Below are positions 41,099 through 50,404 of a DNA stretch of 64,000 nucleotides, one piece after another. This DNA is from Granulosicoccus antarcticus IMCC3135 (GTDB lineage: Bacteria; Pseudomonadota; Gammaproteobacteria; Granulosicoccales; Granulosicoccaceae). Position 1 is the first letter of the stretch; each line of letters starts with the position of its first letter. The DNA lies in NCBI RefSeq assembly GCF_002215215.1, contig NZ_CP018632.1, positions 390,001 through 454,000 of the forward strand, written 5' to 3'. The position numbers were made by a program, and so were the translations under genes. Below the pieces are notes generated by a model. That model saw nothing but the letters and a program-made list of their open reading frames with translations. It had not been told where the DNA came from and made no database searches.

Positions 41099-43399
41099 AT
41101 GAGCTCTGATACAAAATTTACCGGTCAGAAATTCAAATCAATCGGTACAAGTCCGCTTCGTCCCGATGGCATCGATAAAGTCACCGGTCGGGCGCGTTTT
41201 GGTGCTGATATCAATCTGCCCGGGCAACTGGTGGGACGTATCCTGCGTAGTCCCCATCCACATGCGGCCATACGCAGCATCGACACCAGTAAGGCGGAAG
41301 CTCTGGCAGGCGTCAAGGCTGTCATCACCTCTGCTGACTTGCCGGATCTGACAAACGGTAATAGCGAGCTGTTCAATATCCTCGACAACTGCATGGCCCG
41401 CACACATGTCTATTACGATGGACATGCCGTGGCTGCTGTTGCCGCCGTTGATGCAACAACAGCCCGTAAGGCTCTGAAGCTGATCGAAGTGGATTATGAG
41501 TTGCTGCCACACGTCACGGACGTTGATGAGGCCGTTGCGAAAGGCGCTCCGATTCTGAACAAGAAGTGTTTTACCGAAGGGGTAGAGCCCAAGCCCAGAA
41601 AGGCCTCCAATATCGCACGCCGCTCTGAATTCGGGCATGGGGATGTTGAAGCAGGGTTTGCAAAAGCTGCTGTGATTATCGAACGCAATTTTCGAACTGA
41701 GCAAACTCACCAGGGCTATATCGAACCACATGCCTGTGTGGCCAGTATCAGTCCGGATGGCAGTGGTGAGCTTTGGGTTTGTACCCAGGGGCATTTCGTT
41801 TTTCGTCAGCATTGCGCCGAACTGCTGGGCATGGATGTCTCAAAGCTGCGTGTTACCCCGACTGAAATCGGTGGTGGATTCGGTGGCAAGACGCACGTCT
41901 GGACCGAACCTGTTGCACTGGCTCTGTCCCGCAAGGCCAACCGTCCCGTCAAGCTTGTCATGAGTCGTGATGAGGTGTTTCGGGCATCAGGTCCTACCAG
42001 CGCCACGTCCATCGATATCCGTATCGGTGTGACCAAAAAAGGACGTATCACTGCAGGGGACGCCACTTTGCGCTACGCCTCAGGACCCTATGTTGGAATG
42101 TGGGCTGAGCTGGGTGCCATGACATCCTTTGCCTGCTACGACATGAAAAACGTACGCACGGTGGGTCTGGAAGTGTTGGTCAATCGACCAAAAACAACTG
42201 CCTACAGAGCGCCATCCGCACCCATGGCAGCGTTTGCAGTGGAAAGCATGATGGATGAACTGGCTGCCAGTATCGGTATGGATCCGCTGGAGATGCGAAT
42301 CCTCAATGCCGCCAAGAAAGGGACTCGTTCATCCTATGGTCCTGTCTACGGGCCAATCGGTATTGGTCCGACGCTGCAGGCTGCACGCGAACATCCCCAT
42401 ATGTCGGCACCACTGGGCAAAAATCAGGGGCGCGGCATGGCATGCGGCTTCTGGTTCAACTTTGGCGGCCAGACCTGCACCGATCTGAATATTGCACCCG
42501 ATGGCTCTGTCTGTCTGACGGTTGGCACCATCGACGTCGGCGGTGCTCGTGCATCACTGGCATTGGTGGCCGCCGAAGAGCTGGGCATATCCTATGACCA
42601 GGTTCGTACAGTCGTGGGTGACACCAGTTCGCTGGGTTATAACGACATGACCGACGGTAGTCGTGGCACGTTCTCCAGTTCCATGGCCACCATTATGTCG
42701 GCACGTAATGCCATCAAGATTCTCAAGGAACGAGCCGCGAAGATGTGGGATATTCCTGTGGAAAAAGTGACATGGGAAGAAGGTTGTGCAAAGGCTGTGG
42801 GCAAGAAATACGGTAATCTTTCACCGTTATCACTGGCCGAGATTGCAGAAGCCGCACCCAATACAGGTGGTCCTATTGCCGGACACAACGAGCTGGTTGC
42901 CGATGGTGCAGGTGTCTCCTTCGCCACGCATATTTGCGATGTGGAAGTGGATCCGGAGACAGGCCGCACACAGGTGGTCAAGTACACGGTCATCCAGGAT
43001 GCCGGCAAGGCTGTTCACCCCACCTACGTTGAAGGCCAGTACCAAGGCGGAGCTGCTCAAGGTATCGGTTGGGCGTTGAATGAAGAGTACGTCTATGGCG
43101 AGGATGGCCGTTTGCAGAACTCAGGTTTTCTCGATTACCGGATTCCTGTCTGTTCCGATCTGCCCATGATCGGTACGCAGATTCTGGAAATACCCAATCC
43201 GAATCATCCTTACGGTATTCGAGGCGTTGGCGAGACATCCATTGTTCCGCCATTGGCCGCTATTGGTAACGCCGTGTCCAATGCTTTCGGTGTGCGTATG
43301 ACCCATGTGCCCATGTCAGCCCCCAGGATTCTCAAAGCGCTGGATGAGGCTGAGAGCAAGAAGGCAGATGAGACGCAACAGCTGCCTCTGGAGCTGTAG
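41099..43399 (+). CDS. Molybdenum hydroxylase, molybdopterin-binding catalytic subunit
   Basis: The 766-aa protein has the two aldehyde oxidase/xanthine dehydrogenase domains. Mo-cofactor motifs are IGGGFGGKTHVWTEP, AYRAPSAPMAAFAVE and the C-terminal GVGETSIVPP, whose Glu is the catalytic base. The AYRAP loop groups it with 4-hydroxybenzoyl-CoA reductase or xanthine dehydrogenase-like enzymes rather than CO dehydrogenase (AYRCSFR). Substrate is probably an aromatic or N-heterocycle, or an aldehyde. It is full length. Confidence 0.94.
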   Translation: MSSDTKFTGQKFKSIGTSPLRPDGIDKVTGRARFGADINLPGQLVGRILRSPHPHAAIRSIDTSKAEALAGVKAVITSADLPDLTNGNSELFNILDNCMARTHVYYDGHAVAAVAAVDATTARKALKLIEVDYELLPHVTDVDEAVAKGAPILNKKCFTEGVEPKPRKASNIARRSEFGHGDVEAGFAKAAVIIERNFRTEQTHQGYIEPHACVASISPDGSGELWVCTQGHFVFRQHCAELLGMDVSKLRVTPTEIGGGFGGKTHVWTEPVALALSRKANRPVKLVMSRDEVFRASGPTSATSIDIRIGVTKKGRITAGDATLRYASGPYVGMWAELGAMTSFACYDMKNVRTVGLEVLVNRPKTTAYRAPSAPMAAFAVESMMDELAASIGMDPLEMRILNAAKKGTRSSYGPVYGPIGIGPTLQAAREHPHMSAPLGKNQGRGMACGFWFNFGGQTCTDLNIAPDGSVCLTVGTIDVGGARASLALVAAEELGISYDQVRTVVGDTSSLGYNDMTDGSRGTFSSSMATIMSARNAIKILKERAAKMWDIPVEKVTWEEGCAKAVGKKYGNLSPLSLAEIAEAAPNTGGPIAGHNELVADGAGVSFATHICDVEVDPETGRTQVVKYTVIQDAGKAVHPTYVEGQYQGGAAQGIGWALNEEYVYGEDGRLQNSGFLDYRIPVCSDLPMIGTQILEIPNPNHPYGIRGVGETSIVPPLAAIGNAVSNAFGVRMTHVPMSAPRILKALDEAESKKADETQQLPLEL

Positions 43400-43409
43400 A
43401 GGTCTGAAT

Positions 43410-43448
43410 GTTCCCGTTCGGGTCCCACTCGGGATCCGAACGGGGAAC
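43410..43448 (+). other. Inverted repeat after the molybdenum hydroxylase genes
   Basis: GTTCCCGTTCGG and CCGAACGGGGAAC form a 12-bp stem with one bulged base around a GTCCCACTCGGGAT loop. It lacks a T-run, so it is more likely an attenuating or transcript-stabilising hairpin than a simple terminator. Confidence 0.5.
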
Positions 43449-43483
43449 CGTTACGATAACCCGTCTATCGGAAACCTCGTCAA

Positions 43484-43735
43484 GTGACGGAACATGAAGT
43501 AAAACTCTGGTCAGCTCTACGCCCGTTTGCACAGGGATCGGATACGGTTCGCATCAAGGCGCGTAACATTCGTGAGTTGTTTGCAAGGCTTGAAGCGGAT
43601 TATCCAGGAATGGCACCGTTTATCGCTCAGGGCATTGCCGTATCCATTGACGGTACCTTGTATCGTGATAGCTGGGATACACCATTGCCAGCGGGAGCTG
43701 AAGTCTTTCTGCTGCCACGAATTCAGGGCGGATAA
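43484..43735 (+). CDS. MoaD/ThiS-family sulfur carrier protein
   Basis: The 83-aa protein has a ubiquitin-like fold pattern (VKLWSALRPFAQGSDTVRIK, then VFLLPRIQGG) and the required C-terminal Gly-Gly. It starts at GTG 43484. Next to a molybdenum hydroxylase, a role in molybdopterin sulfur transfer is likely. Confidence 0.82.
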   Translation: MTEHEVKLWSALRPFAQGSDTVRIKARNIRELFARLEADYPGMAPFIAQGIAVSIDGTLYRDSWDTPLPAGAEVFLLPRIQGG

Positions 43736-43855
43736 CACGGCACTGACGTTTACCGACAAGATGGCCCCGACTTTTTGTGTGGGGCGTGCATTGATATTGA
43801 CAGGCATGTAACCTGTTAAAGCAGTTCGACAGGGCTGTCTGGGTGGTGTTTGAGC

Positions 43856-44707
43856 ATGGTGCAATCGGAAAAGTTGAATTATGTCTATCGACTGAGTGCT
43901 GCTCGTCTGGCGATCCTGCGCCTGCGTATCAAGCGTTTCTGGAATCAATTGTTCGCCAAAAATCGTCAAGTGCCGGCAAAAGCTGCTGGTAAGGTCAGTC
44001 GAGACGGGCGCCAGTTAAGCGGAATCGTCATCGTGGGTGGCTTGCTGGGCTCCGCCATGCTGGGATATTCATTGGGACAGCCGGCGGGCAAGGATACGAT
44101 CGTACATACCCCGTCGACGAACCCTGATACTCAACTGATTGAACGAAAACAAGTTCCAGTGTTGAACGTAGCCATGGCCCCAGTAAGGCAAGCGCTGAAG
44201 CCTGTACTTGAGCCTGAACCTGAACTCGTGGATCAGAAGGTGGAGCTTGCAAGAAAAGCTGAGGTAACTGATTTGTTGCAGACGGTGGATAAGCTGGAGG
44301 CTCGTATCCAATCGCTTGAACAGGAGACTTCTGGTCTCGAGGTTGAATTACTCAATCAGCAATTAGCCTTCACTAAAGAGGAGGCACGCTGGAAAGAGGC
44401 AGCTATCGAGCGCCGTGTCATCTACAATATTACGAATATACCGGTAGGCAGTTCTGTCATTGAGCAAGTTCAGGGTGCGAGTGAGCTTGCACCAGATGCA
44501 GGTGCTTCCGGCTATCAGGATCCGCGCGACGCTGACCCCTACGACAGGTATCGAGAGGGCGACGGTAGCCAAGAGCAGTGGAACGGTGATGACTATCTTG
44601 CTGATGTACTTGAGCAACAATCTGAATCTGATGGTCAGCCGCAGTCCGATACGGGCTCGTTCGACGGGCCTGCGCCCGATCGTTACGAAGATTTAATTAA
44701 CCAATAG
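43856..44707 (+). CDS. Uncharacterised membrane-anchored coiled-coil protein
   Basis: From ATG 43856 the protein is 283 aa. A basic cytoplasmic segment of about 60 residues precedes a single membrane helix (IVIVGGLLGSAMLGYSLG). A coiled coil follows at about 125-175 (LQTVDKLEARIQSLEQETSG), then an acidic Asp/Gln-rich tail. It probably spans the inner membrane with a periplasmic coiled coil. I know no family. The lipoprotein gene 180 bp downstream may be a partner. Confidence 0.65.
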   Translation: MVQSEKLNYVYRLSAARLAILRLRIKRFWNQLFAKNRQVPAKAAGKVSRDGRQLSGIVIVGGLLGSAMLGYSLGQPAGKDTIVHTPSTNPDTQLIERKQVPVLNVAMAPVRQALKPVLEPEPELVDQKVELARKAEVTDLLQTVDKLEARIQSLEQETSGLEVELLNQQLAFTKEEARWKEAAIERRVIYNITNIPVGSSVIEQVQGASELAPDAGASGYQDPRDADPYDRYREGDGSQEQWNGDDYLADVLEQQSESDGQPQSDTGSFDGPAPDRYEDLINQ

Positions 44708-44890
44708 CTTTATCGATAAGCTCTGTTTAGCCCATCGTCTGTAATGTGATGAGTCATGCAATTTACGAGTTTGACGGCTTACCTTTTCACGTTAAGGTAA
44801 GCACCTGAATATAGGCGACAAGGCATCGTTGATGCACTTTCAGACCGCGTCGTTATTGGCGATGCGTCTCACAAAAGGATTTCTACCGTC

Positions 44891-45871
44891 ATGGACATGC
44901 TGAAAAAATTCTCTATCGGGCTTTGCTGTATGGCATTGACAGCCTGTGCGACAACTTCCGTTGAATCAACCGGAGTGGGCTCGGCGGCGCAGCAGTTGAT
45001 AGCTCGCGATCTGGTGAGTGTACTTGTACAAATCGAACAGCTTCCAGTCAGTAGTACGACACTCAGTGCGCCTGTGGAATTTTCCAGTGGAGAGGTTTTT
45101 TCCGTCGCTTTGATGGACCAGTTCGAAGAGGTAGGTTATGGCATACGCACGGTAGGTGGCACAAAGAGTGATCAACCCGTCAGCTACACGCGCGAGTCGG
45201 GTCTTGATGAGGCCGGTAGGGATATTGACACCTACACGGTGAATGTTGGCCAGTATGGTGTCCGTCGCAGTTACCAGCAGCTTGCCGGTGAGCCATTGAA
45301 ACCGGTATCGTTGATGAACGTTAAAGGCGTCGATGGCAGAGCCCTGGTCATCAATGATGAATTGTTTGACAGCGCTGTTGCGCAGGCGAGCACGACACCT
45401 GATATCCCGGTCCAGGAAGCACCAAGTCAGGTGCGCCAACAGGCTGCCGCGGTGGTAATACCTGTTGACCTTTATCGGCAACCGACGCGTAATTTTCGAG
45501 AGCTAGGGAGATCAAACTTTGAGAATTTACTGTCATCGCACGACATAGTCGATGAGGCCATTCTGCTGTTCTCCAACGACTCTATTCGCCTGGAGGATGA
45601 CAACAAACTGCGTCTCAATCAGCTACTTGATCAGTTTGATGCAAATAGTGATGTGTTCTCCCTCATTGGTTGTTCGAATGGTTCTACCAGTGTCGAAGGC
45701 GGTCCCAGAATGCTGGCAATAGGGCGGGGTGAGAGTGTCAGGCAGGAGCTGTTGTCTGCCGGTGTTTCCGAATCCAGTATTCTGTATGAAGCCTGTTGGT
45801 CAGATGAGTATTATGACGAGATGATGCCCAGGCGCGGTGTAGTCATCAGTCTGAAGCGACACACTGGGTAA
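44891..45871 (+). CDS. Lipoprotein with OmpA-like C-terminal domain
   Basis: The 326-aa protein has a signal peptide with lipobox ALTAC (Cys18). The N-terminal domain is unknown, and a C-terminal region of about 100 residues matches the OmpA/MotB fold in outline (AILLFSNDSIRLEDDNKLRL, then GRGESVRQELLSAGVSESSI). The usual NXXLSxxRA pattern is degenerate (MLAIGRGESV), so peptidoglycan binding is likely but not certain. It is probably an outer-membrane lipoprotein. Confidence 0.7.
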   Translation: MDMLKKFSIGLCCMALTACATTSVESTGVGSAAQQLIARDLVSVLVQIEQLPVSSTTLSAPVEFSSGEVFSVALMDQFEEVGYGIRTVGGTKSDQPVSYTRESGLDEAGRDIDTYTVNVGQYGVRRSYQQLAGEPLKPVSLMNVKGVDGRALVINDELFDSAVAQASTTPDIPVQEAPSQVRQQAAAVVIPVDLYRQPTRNFRELGRSNFENLLSSHDIVDEAILLFSNDSIRLEDDNKLRLNQLLDQFDANSDVFSLIGCSNGSTSVEGGPRMLAIGRGESVRQELLSAGVSESSILYEACWSDEYYDEMMPRRGVVISLKRHTG

Positions 45872-45931
45872 GAGCCCGGGTAAGCAATATCTGCCAAAGC
45901 AACAATCTTTCTGATTCGGTATAGTCGGGAA

Positions 45932-46333
45932 ATGAAATCGAGCACCAGATTCTTGCGACATATCAGAACCGTGGCTCATGCCGCGTCTCTGTTGTTGCTG
46001 GTCTGTGCCTTGGTGGCACCCAAGGTGTCGCTGGCTCTGGTTTCGGTTTTCGGCACAGGTAGCACCAGTGTGCTGATCTGTAGTGACGGTGGGCTCAAGC
46101 GAGTAACCATTGCAGCCGATGGCGAGATCATCGCCGATGACTCCGAGGCAAATGCCTGGGTCAGTCCACATTGCGCTCTACCGGATGCACGCACGGCAGA
46201 GTTCGTGCGCACCTGGCAGCATGTCCGCTATCCGCAATTGACGGCAATTGCCATGAGCCACTCGGTGGACCGTCTCTGGTCCCCGACACTGGTACGTCCA
46301 GACATTCTGAGCAGAGGCCCGCCAGCCTTGTAG
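45932..46333 (+). CDS. DUF2946-like secreted protein
   Basis: The 133-aa protein has a signal-like helix (AASLLLLVCALVAPKVSLA), then LICSDGG and CAL segments. This is the pattern of small DUF2946 proteins found next to copper-handling genes. Its neighbour is a PCu(A)C copper chaperone, which supports a role in periplasmic copper handling. The biochemical function is unknown. Confidence 0.62.
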   Translation: MKSSTRFLRHIRTVAHAASLLLLVCALVAPKVSLALVSVFGTGSTSVLICSDGGLKRVTIAADGEIIADDSEANAWVSPHCALPDARTAEFVRTWQHVRYPQLTAIAMSHSVDRLWSPTLVRPDILSRGPPAL

Positions 46334-46547
46334 CCGCTTGAGTCACGATCATTGCGTGACTGCACTTGATTGAGATCGTGCACTTGTTCTTGCATTCACT
46401 GCCAGACAAGTCCTGCGCTGATTCCAGCGTATTCCCCGATTTTCTCAATAATCCACAGTTCTCGAGCCCGTGGCCACAAAACCATCCTGCCCGCGCTCAC
46501 TCGCCAGCAACACTCACCCCTGCAAATCTTACGGAGAATACAAAGCC

Positions 46548-47102
46548 ATGAAAGTCAAACTGAATAGCCTTTTCCCTCGCTCTTGTGCCGCTGCCGCGGT
46601 GGTAGCACTGTCGTTGCTGTCAACTCAGTCGATAGCCCACGAATACAAGGTCGGTGACATCGAAGTCGTACATCCCTATGCACCACCAACGCCTCCTGGC
46701 GCTGGTATGGCTGCAGGGTATGTGGAAATTATCAATCACGGCGATGAGGACGATCGATTGATAAGCGGCAAAGTGTATTTTGCCCATGAGATGCAGGTAC
46801 ACCAGACAGAAGTCGTCGACGACGTCAGTCGCATGCGTCAGGTTGAAGGTGGTCTGCTTATTCCTGCCGGTACAACCGTCAAGCTCGAGCCGTTGGGCAC
46901 CCATATCATGTTCACGGATCTGGCAGAGCCACTGGTTGAGGCGGGTCGTCACTCAGCGACACTGACCTTCGAGAAAGCCGGAGACGTGGAAGTTGAATTC
47001 TCTATCGAACACCCGAATAGTGATTCCATGCAAGAGATGCATGGAGACGATATGGAAATGGGCGAAGAAGGTTCGAAAATGAAAGGCATGAAGCATCACT
47101 GA
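46548..47102 (+). CDS. Periplasmic copper chaperone, PCu(A)C family
   Basis: From ATG 46548 (ACGGAG ten bases upstream) the protein is 184 aa with a Sec signal ending near SIAHEY. The PCu(A)C domain carries the Cu(I) ligands in HEMQVHQT, SRMRQV and GTHIMF. The C-terminal tail is Met/His-rich (MHGDDMEMGEE, MKHH) and should bind extra copper. It delivers copper to cytochrome oxidase or other cuproenzymes. Confidence 0.9.
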   Translation: MKVKLNSLFPRSCAAAAVVALSLLSTQSIAHEYKVGDIEVVHPYAPPTPPGAGMAAGYVEIINHGDEDDRLISGKVYFAHEMQVHQTEVVDDVSRMRQVEGGLLIPAGTTVKLEPLGTHIMFTDLAEPLVEAGRHSATLTFEKAGDVEVEFSIEHPNSDSMQEMHGDDMEMGEEGSKMKGMKHH

Positions 47103-47218
47103 TACGACGTGCCATAGTAATATTTCACGATCCCTGAGACTTCACACGCTTGTCATGACAGTGCCTGATTTCTCAGGAATACTAGCGAAACATTTATCGA
47201 CGGGTGGTCGCAGCAAGA

Positions 47219-48463
47219 ATGGAACTGTTTCGTACATTTCTGAAAATTGGATTACTTTCATTCGGAGGGCCTGCCGCACAAATTGCGCTTATGCATCGCG
47301 TGATTGTTGAAGAAAAAGGCTGGCTGGACGAAAAGCAGTTTCTTAATGCTTTGAGCTTCTGCATGTTGTTACCCGGTCCTGAAGCGATGCAACTGTCTAC
47401 CTATGCAGGCTGGCGACTGCAAGGGGTACGAGGCGGGTTGCTTGCGGGTCTTCTATTTGTGCTGCCAGGTGCTCTGGTCGTACTATTGCTGGCAATTGTC
47501 TATGTCTACATAGGTGATACGCCCGTGATCAATTCCATCTTTCTGGGCATCAAGGCTGCGGTGCTGGTCATTGTGTTGCATGCACTGGAGCGCGTAGCAA
47601 AGCGAGCTCTTGACGGACTTTTTCATTACCTGATCGCAGCCGCCGCCTTTGTAAGCATCTTTTTTCTGCAACTGCCGTTTCCCGTGATTATTCTGGTTGC
47701 TGCCGCTGTGGGCGCCATACAGGCCAGAAATAATGGCGAGGCGGCGGTGATCAAATTGCATCAAGGGGCTTTGCGACGCAGTTTGCTGGATGCGGCTCTG
47801 TGGCTGACAGTCTGGTGGTTACCCGTCATTGCCTTGTGGTTGCTGGGTGGATCCGAGATGCTGACAGAGCTTGCCCTGTTTTTCTCCAAACTGGCTATTG
47901 TCACATTTGGTGGTGCTTATGCGGTACTTGCCTATATGGCGCAGGATGTCGTGGTGCAGCATGGGTGGCTGAGCACGATTGAAATGGTGGATGGGCTGGG
48001 TCTGGCCGAAACCACTCCCGGGCCTTTGATTCTGGTTACCGAATTTGTTGGCTTCATGGCAGCATTTCGTGACGGTGGCCTGGCTTTGGGAGTCGCTGGT
48101 GCTGTGGTGGTTCTGTGGGTCACATTTGTACCCTGTTTTTTATGGATCTTTGTGGGCGCACCCTATATTGACTGGTTGGGGGCTCAGCCACGACTGCGCG
48201 GCGCCATGAGTGGTATCACCGCTGCGGTGGTCGGTGTCATACTGAACCTGTCAATCTGGTTTGCACTGCATGTCATGTTCGGTCAAGTCAACGAAGTCAA
48301 TCGAGACCCGTTTACTTTCTGGGTGCCGGAATGGTCGACACTCGATTGGCGCGTGCCGGTGCTGGCTGTGTTGTGCGGCTGGCTATTGCTGAAACTTGAC
48401 TGGAGTGTGCTCAGGGTGCTGGGTGTTGCAGCACTGGCAGGCCTGTTGGCATCCATGCTGTGA
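47219..48463 (+). CDS. Chromate transporter family protein ChrA
   Basis: From ATG 47219 the protein is 414 aa with about ten to twelve membrane helices in two homologous halves. Each half begins with the CHR signature (KIGLLSFGGPAAQIALMHR and KLAIVTFGGAYAVLAYMAQ). ETTPGPLILVTEFVGF and LLPGPEAMQLSTYAGW are the paired second motifs. Chromate export is the known role of the family; other oxyanions are possible. An in-frame GTG lies five codons upstream. Confidence 0.93.
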   Translation: MELFRTFLKIGLLSFGGPAAQIALMHRVIVEEKGWLDEKQFLNALSFCMLLPGPEAMQLSTYAGWRLQGVRGGLLAGLLFVLPGALVVLLLAIVYVYIGDTPVINSIFLGIKAAVLVIVLHALERVAKRALDGLFHYLIAAAAFVSIFFLQLPFPVIILVAAAVGAIQARNNGEAAVIKLHQGALRRSLLDAALWLTVWWLPVIALWLLGGSEMLTELALFFSKLAIVTFGGAYAVLAYMAQDVVVQHGWLSTIEMVDGLGLAETTPGPLILVTEFVGFMAAFRDGGLALGVAGAVVVLWVTFVPCFLWIFVGAPYIDWLGAQPRLRGAMSGITAAVVGVILNLSIWFALHVMFGQVNEVNRDPFTFWVPEWSTLDWRVPVLAVLCGWLLLKLDWSVLRVLGVAALAGLLASML

Positions 48464-48503
48464 GCGGGAATTTGCCTGCGATCTGCGCAAAGGGCCGATC
48501 ATC

Positions 48504-49664
48504 ATGTTAATGACGCTGGCTGTACAGAACTATCGCTCACTGCATTCTCTGGAAGTACCGTTGTCGCGTCTGACGGTGATCACGGGTGCCAATGGCGCGG
48601 GCAAATCAAATCTCTATGGTGCCTTGCGATTGCTGGTCAATGCCGCGAATGGTGATGTCGTCGCAGCACTTGCGCGCGAAGGTGGTTTGCCTAATGTAAT
48701 GTGGGCAGGGCCGGAAAAAATCAGTCGTGCCATGGAACGCGGTGAGGTGCCGGTTCAGGGCAGTCCCAGACAGAACGCTTCGCGAATCAAACTGGGCTTT
48801 GGCGGAGAACAATTCGGTTATCTCATCGAGCTGGGTATGCCGACGCCGATGGCCAGTTCCGCTTTCAATCTTGACCCTGTGATCAAGCGTGAAAGCATCT
48901 GGCACGGGCAGGCATGGCGCCAGGCTTCGGTACTGGTGGATCGCAAGGGGCCCTTGGTGCGTCGTCGTTCAGGCAGACAATGGCAGGTGGTTGCCAGCGA
49001 CCTGGCCGAGAGCGATAGCCTGTTCAGTCATGCCGGTGATCCGGCCAGTGTGCCAGAGGTATTCCGTCTGCGAGAAATGCTGAGACATTGGCGTTTTTAT
49101 GCAGATTTTCGCACCGATGCTGCGGCACCTGCCCGGCAGTCGATTCCGGCAACAAGGACACCGGTGCTGCATCACGATGGCCGTGATCTGGCTGCGGCCT
49201 TGCAGACCATTATCGAAGTGGGTGAGCCCAATGCCTTGCATGAGGCAATTGATGATGCCTTTCCGGGTAGCAGGCTGGGTATCGAAAGGCTGGGAGCCGG
49301 GCAGTTGCAGGCCACTCTCACACAGCCCGGTTTGCTAAGGGCTCTGAACTGTAGCGAATGGTCTGATGGGACATTGCGTTATGTCTTGCTGGTAGCCGCA
49401 CTATTGACACCCAGGCCGCCGCCACTGATGGTACTCAACGAGCCGGAAACCAGCTTGCATCCAGAGCTGGTAGCACCACTGGCACGCCTGATTGGCAAGG
49501 CGACAGAGCGCTCACAGGTGTGGATCATCAGTCATTCAAGAGAGCTGGTGAGGCGTCTGGAGATCGTAGAAGGTTGCAGCAATCATATTCTGGAAAAATC
49601 GCTGGGACGCACCGTTGTTTCAGGTCTTGCCGAGCTTGACAAGCCACCCTGGCGCTGGGGGTAG
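48504..49664 (+). CDS. AAA-family predicted ATPase (RecF/OLD-like)
   Basis: From ATG 48504 the protein is 386 aa. It has an N-terminal Walker A (VITGANGAGKSNLYGALRLL), a signature region (CSEWSDGTLRYVLLVAALL), Walker B-like PPLMVLNEPETSLHPELV and a switch His (VWIISHS). This is the SMC/RecF-like AAA_21 family. No Toprim or nuclease domain is fused. Such proteins often belong to defence or repair systems, but no partner gene is adjacent. The long in-frame extension upstream lies inside chrA and is rejected. Confidence 0.85.
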   Translation: MLMTLAVQNYRSLHSLEVPLSRLTVITGANGAGKSNLYGALRLLVNAANGDVVAALAREGGLPNVMWAGPEKISRAMERGEVPVQGSPRQNASRIKLGFGGEQFGYLIELGMPTPMASSAFNLDPVIKRESIWHGQAWRQASVLVDRKGPLVRRRSGRQWQVVASDLAESDSLFSHAGDPASVPEVFRLREMLRHWRFYADFRTDAAAPARQSIPATRTPVLHHDGRDLAAALQTIIEVGEPNALHEAIDDAFPGSRLGIERLGAGQLQATLTQPGLLRALNCSEWSDGTLRYVLLVAALLTPRPPPLMVLNEPETSLHPELVAPLARLIGKATERSQVWIISHSRELVRRLEIVEGCSNHILEKSLGRTVVSGLAELDKPPWRWG

Positions 49665-49688
49665 GCTGGAGTGCTCAGCTTAGGTGGT

Positions 49689-49865
49689 TCAAGTCAGGCG
49701 ATTGCGCGTCTTGCCACAACGGGCACAACGCTCGATGGTTACCAGTTTGCCCTGACGTACGTCAAACTGCGCATCCTTGACGACGTCCCATTTGTGGTGA
49801 TTGTTCTGACACAGTGTGCTTTTTTTTGCCACCGGTTTACGACCAAAGGGAATGACATCGCCCAT
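49689..49865 (-). CDS. Small zinc-ribbon protein (58 aa)
   Basis: The frame from ATG 49865 to TGA 49691-49689 encodes MGDVIPFGRKPVAKKSTLCQ followed by NNHHKW and a CARCGK knuckle. With Cys19 and the His pair these make a probable zinc-binding ribbon. The protein is basic and its composition is non-random. Small proteins beginning GDVIPFGR with a CxRCGK motif occur in gammaproteobacteria without assigned function. No clear Shine-Dalgarno sequence is visible. It is convergent with the AAA ATPase gene. Confidence 0.72.
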   Translation of the reverse strand: MGDVIPFGRKPVAKKSTLCQNNHHKWDVVKDAQFDVRQGKLVTIERCARCGKTRNRLT

Positions 49866-49973
49866 GAAGTGCTGTCATGCATTGCAGAAAGATACGCTGA
49901 ATGTACACCGCAGGGAACGATCAGCACAACAGGTGATCAGCATCTTTGCTGACCACCTGCTTGAGGCCTGGCA

Positions 49974-50243
49974 TTACTTGGAAACATTAATTCGGTTGAT
50001 TACTTTGTCGATACCGGCAAAGCTTGCAGCTGCACGGGCGGCGGCGTTGGAATCAATACGGCTATCGACCGAACCGAATAGAATGGCAACACCGTCCTTG
50101 ACTGAAACGGAAACATTGCCAGCACCAATTGCAGATTGCACGTCATTGTGGATATTGCCGGTGCTGATATTGGCAGAGGCAACACCCGAGAATACAGTGG
50201 CGAGAACGATTGTAGTGGCAGCGATAGTGTTTCGTAAAGTCAT
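49974..50243 (-). CDS. Periplasmic BON-domain protein
   Basis: The 89-aa protein has a signal peptide (TIVLATVFSGVASA) and a single BON domain (NIHNDVQSAIGAGNVSVSVK, then GVAILFGSVDSR and GIDKVINRI). BON proteins bind phospholipid or envelope components and are linked to osmotic or envelope stress. It is a free-standing gene with about 160 bp of intergenic DNA upstream. Confidence 0.88.
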   Translation of the reverse strand: MTLRNTIAATTIVLATVFSGVASANISTGNIHNDVQSAIGAGNVSVSVKDGVAILFGSVDSRIDSNAAARAAASFAGIDKVINRINVSK

Positions 50244-50404
50244 GATGAAAAGCTCTTTGAATGTAAGTGAAAACGATTGTTTTGCTTGAAGACATTGCGT
50301 GTCTCCATGGGTAGCTACTATCGTCTCCCGGCATTGCCGTGCCCTTGCTTGGGCTTTACAACGCCGTAAAGTGCTTCATGACTATCTGCGTTGGCCTTTT
50401 TCCT

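Noticed and set aside
41138-41812. 224-codon leftward frame
   Set aside because: It is antisense to the molybdenum hydroxylase catalytic subunit and matches no family.
48396-48503. Upstream extension of the AAA ATPase gene
   Set aside because: It lies inside the end of chrA in another frame and encodes an implausible Cys/Trp-rich leader.
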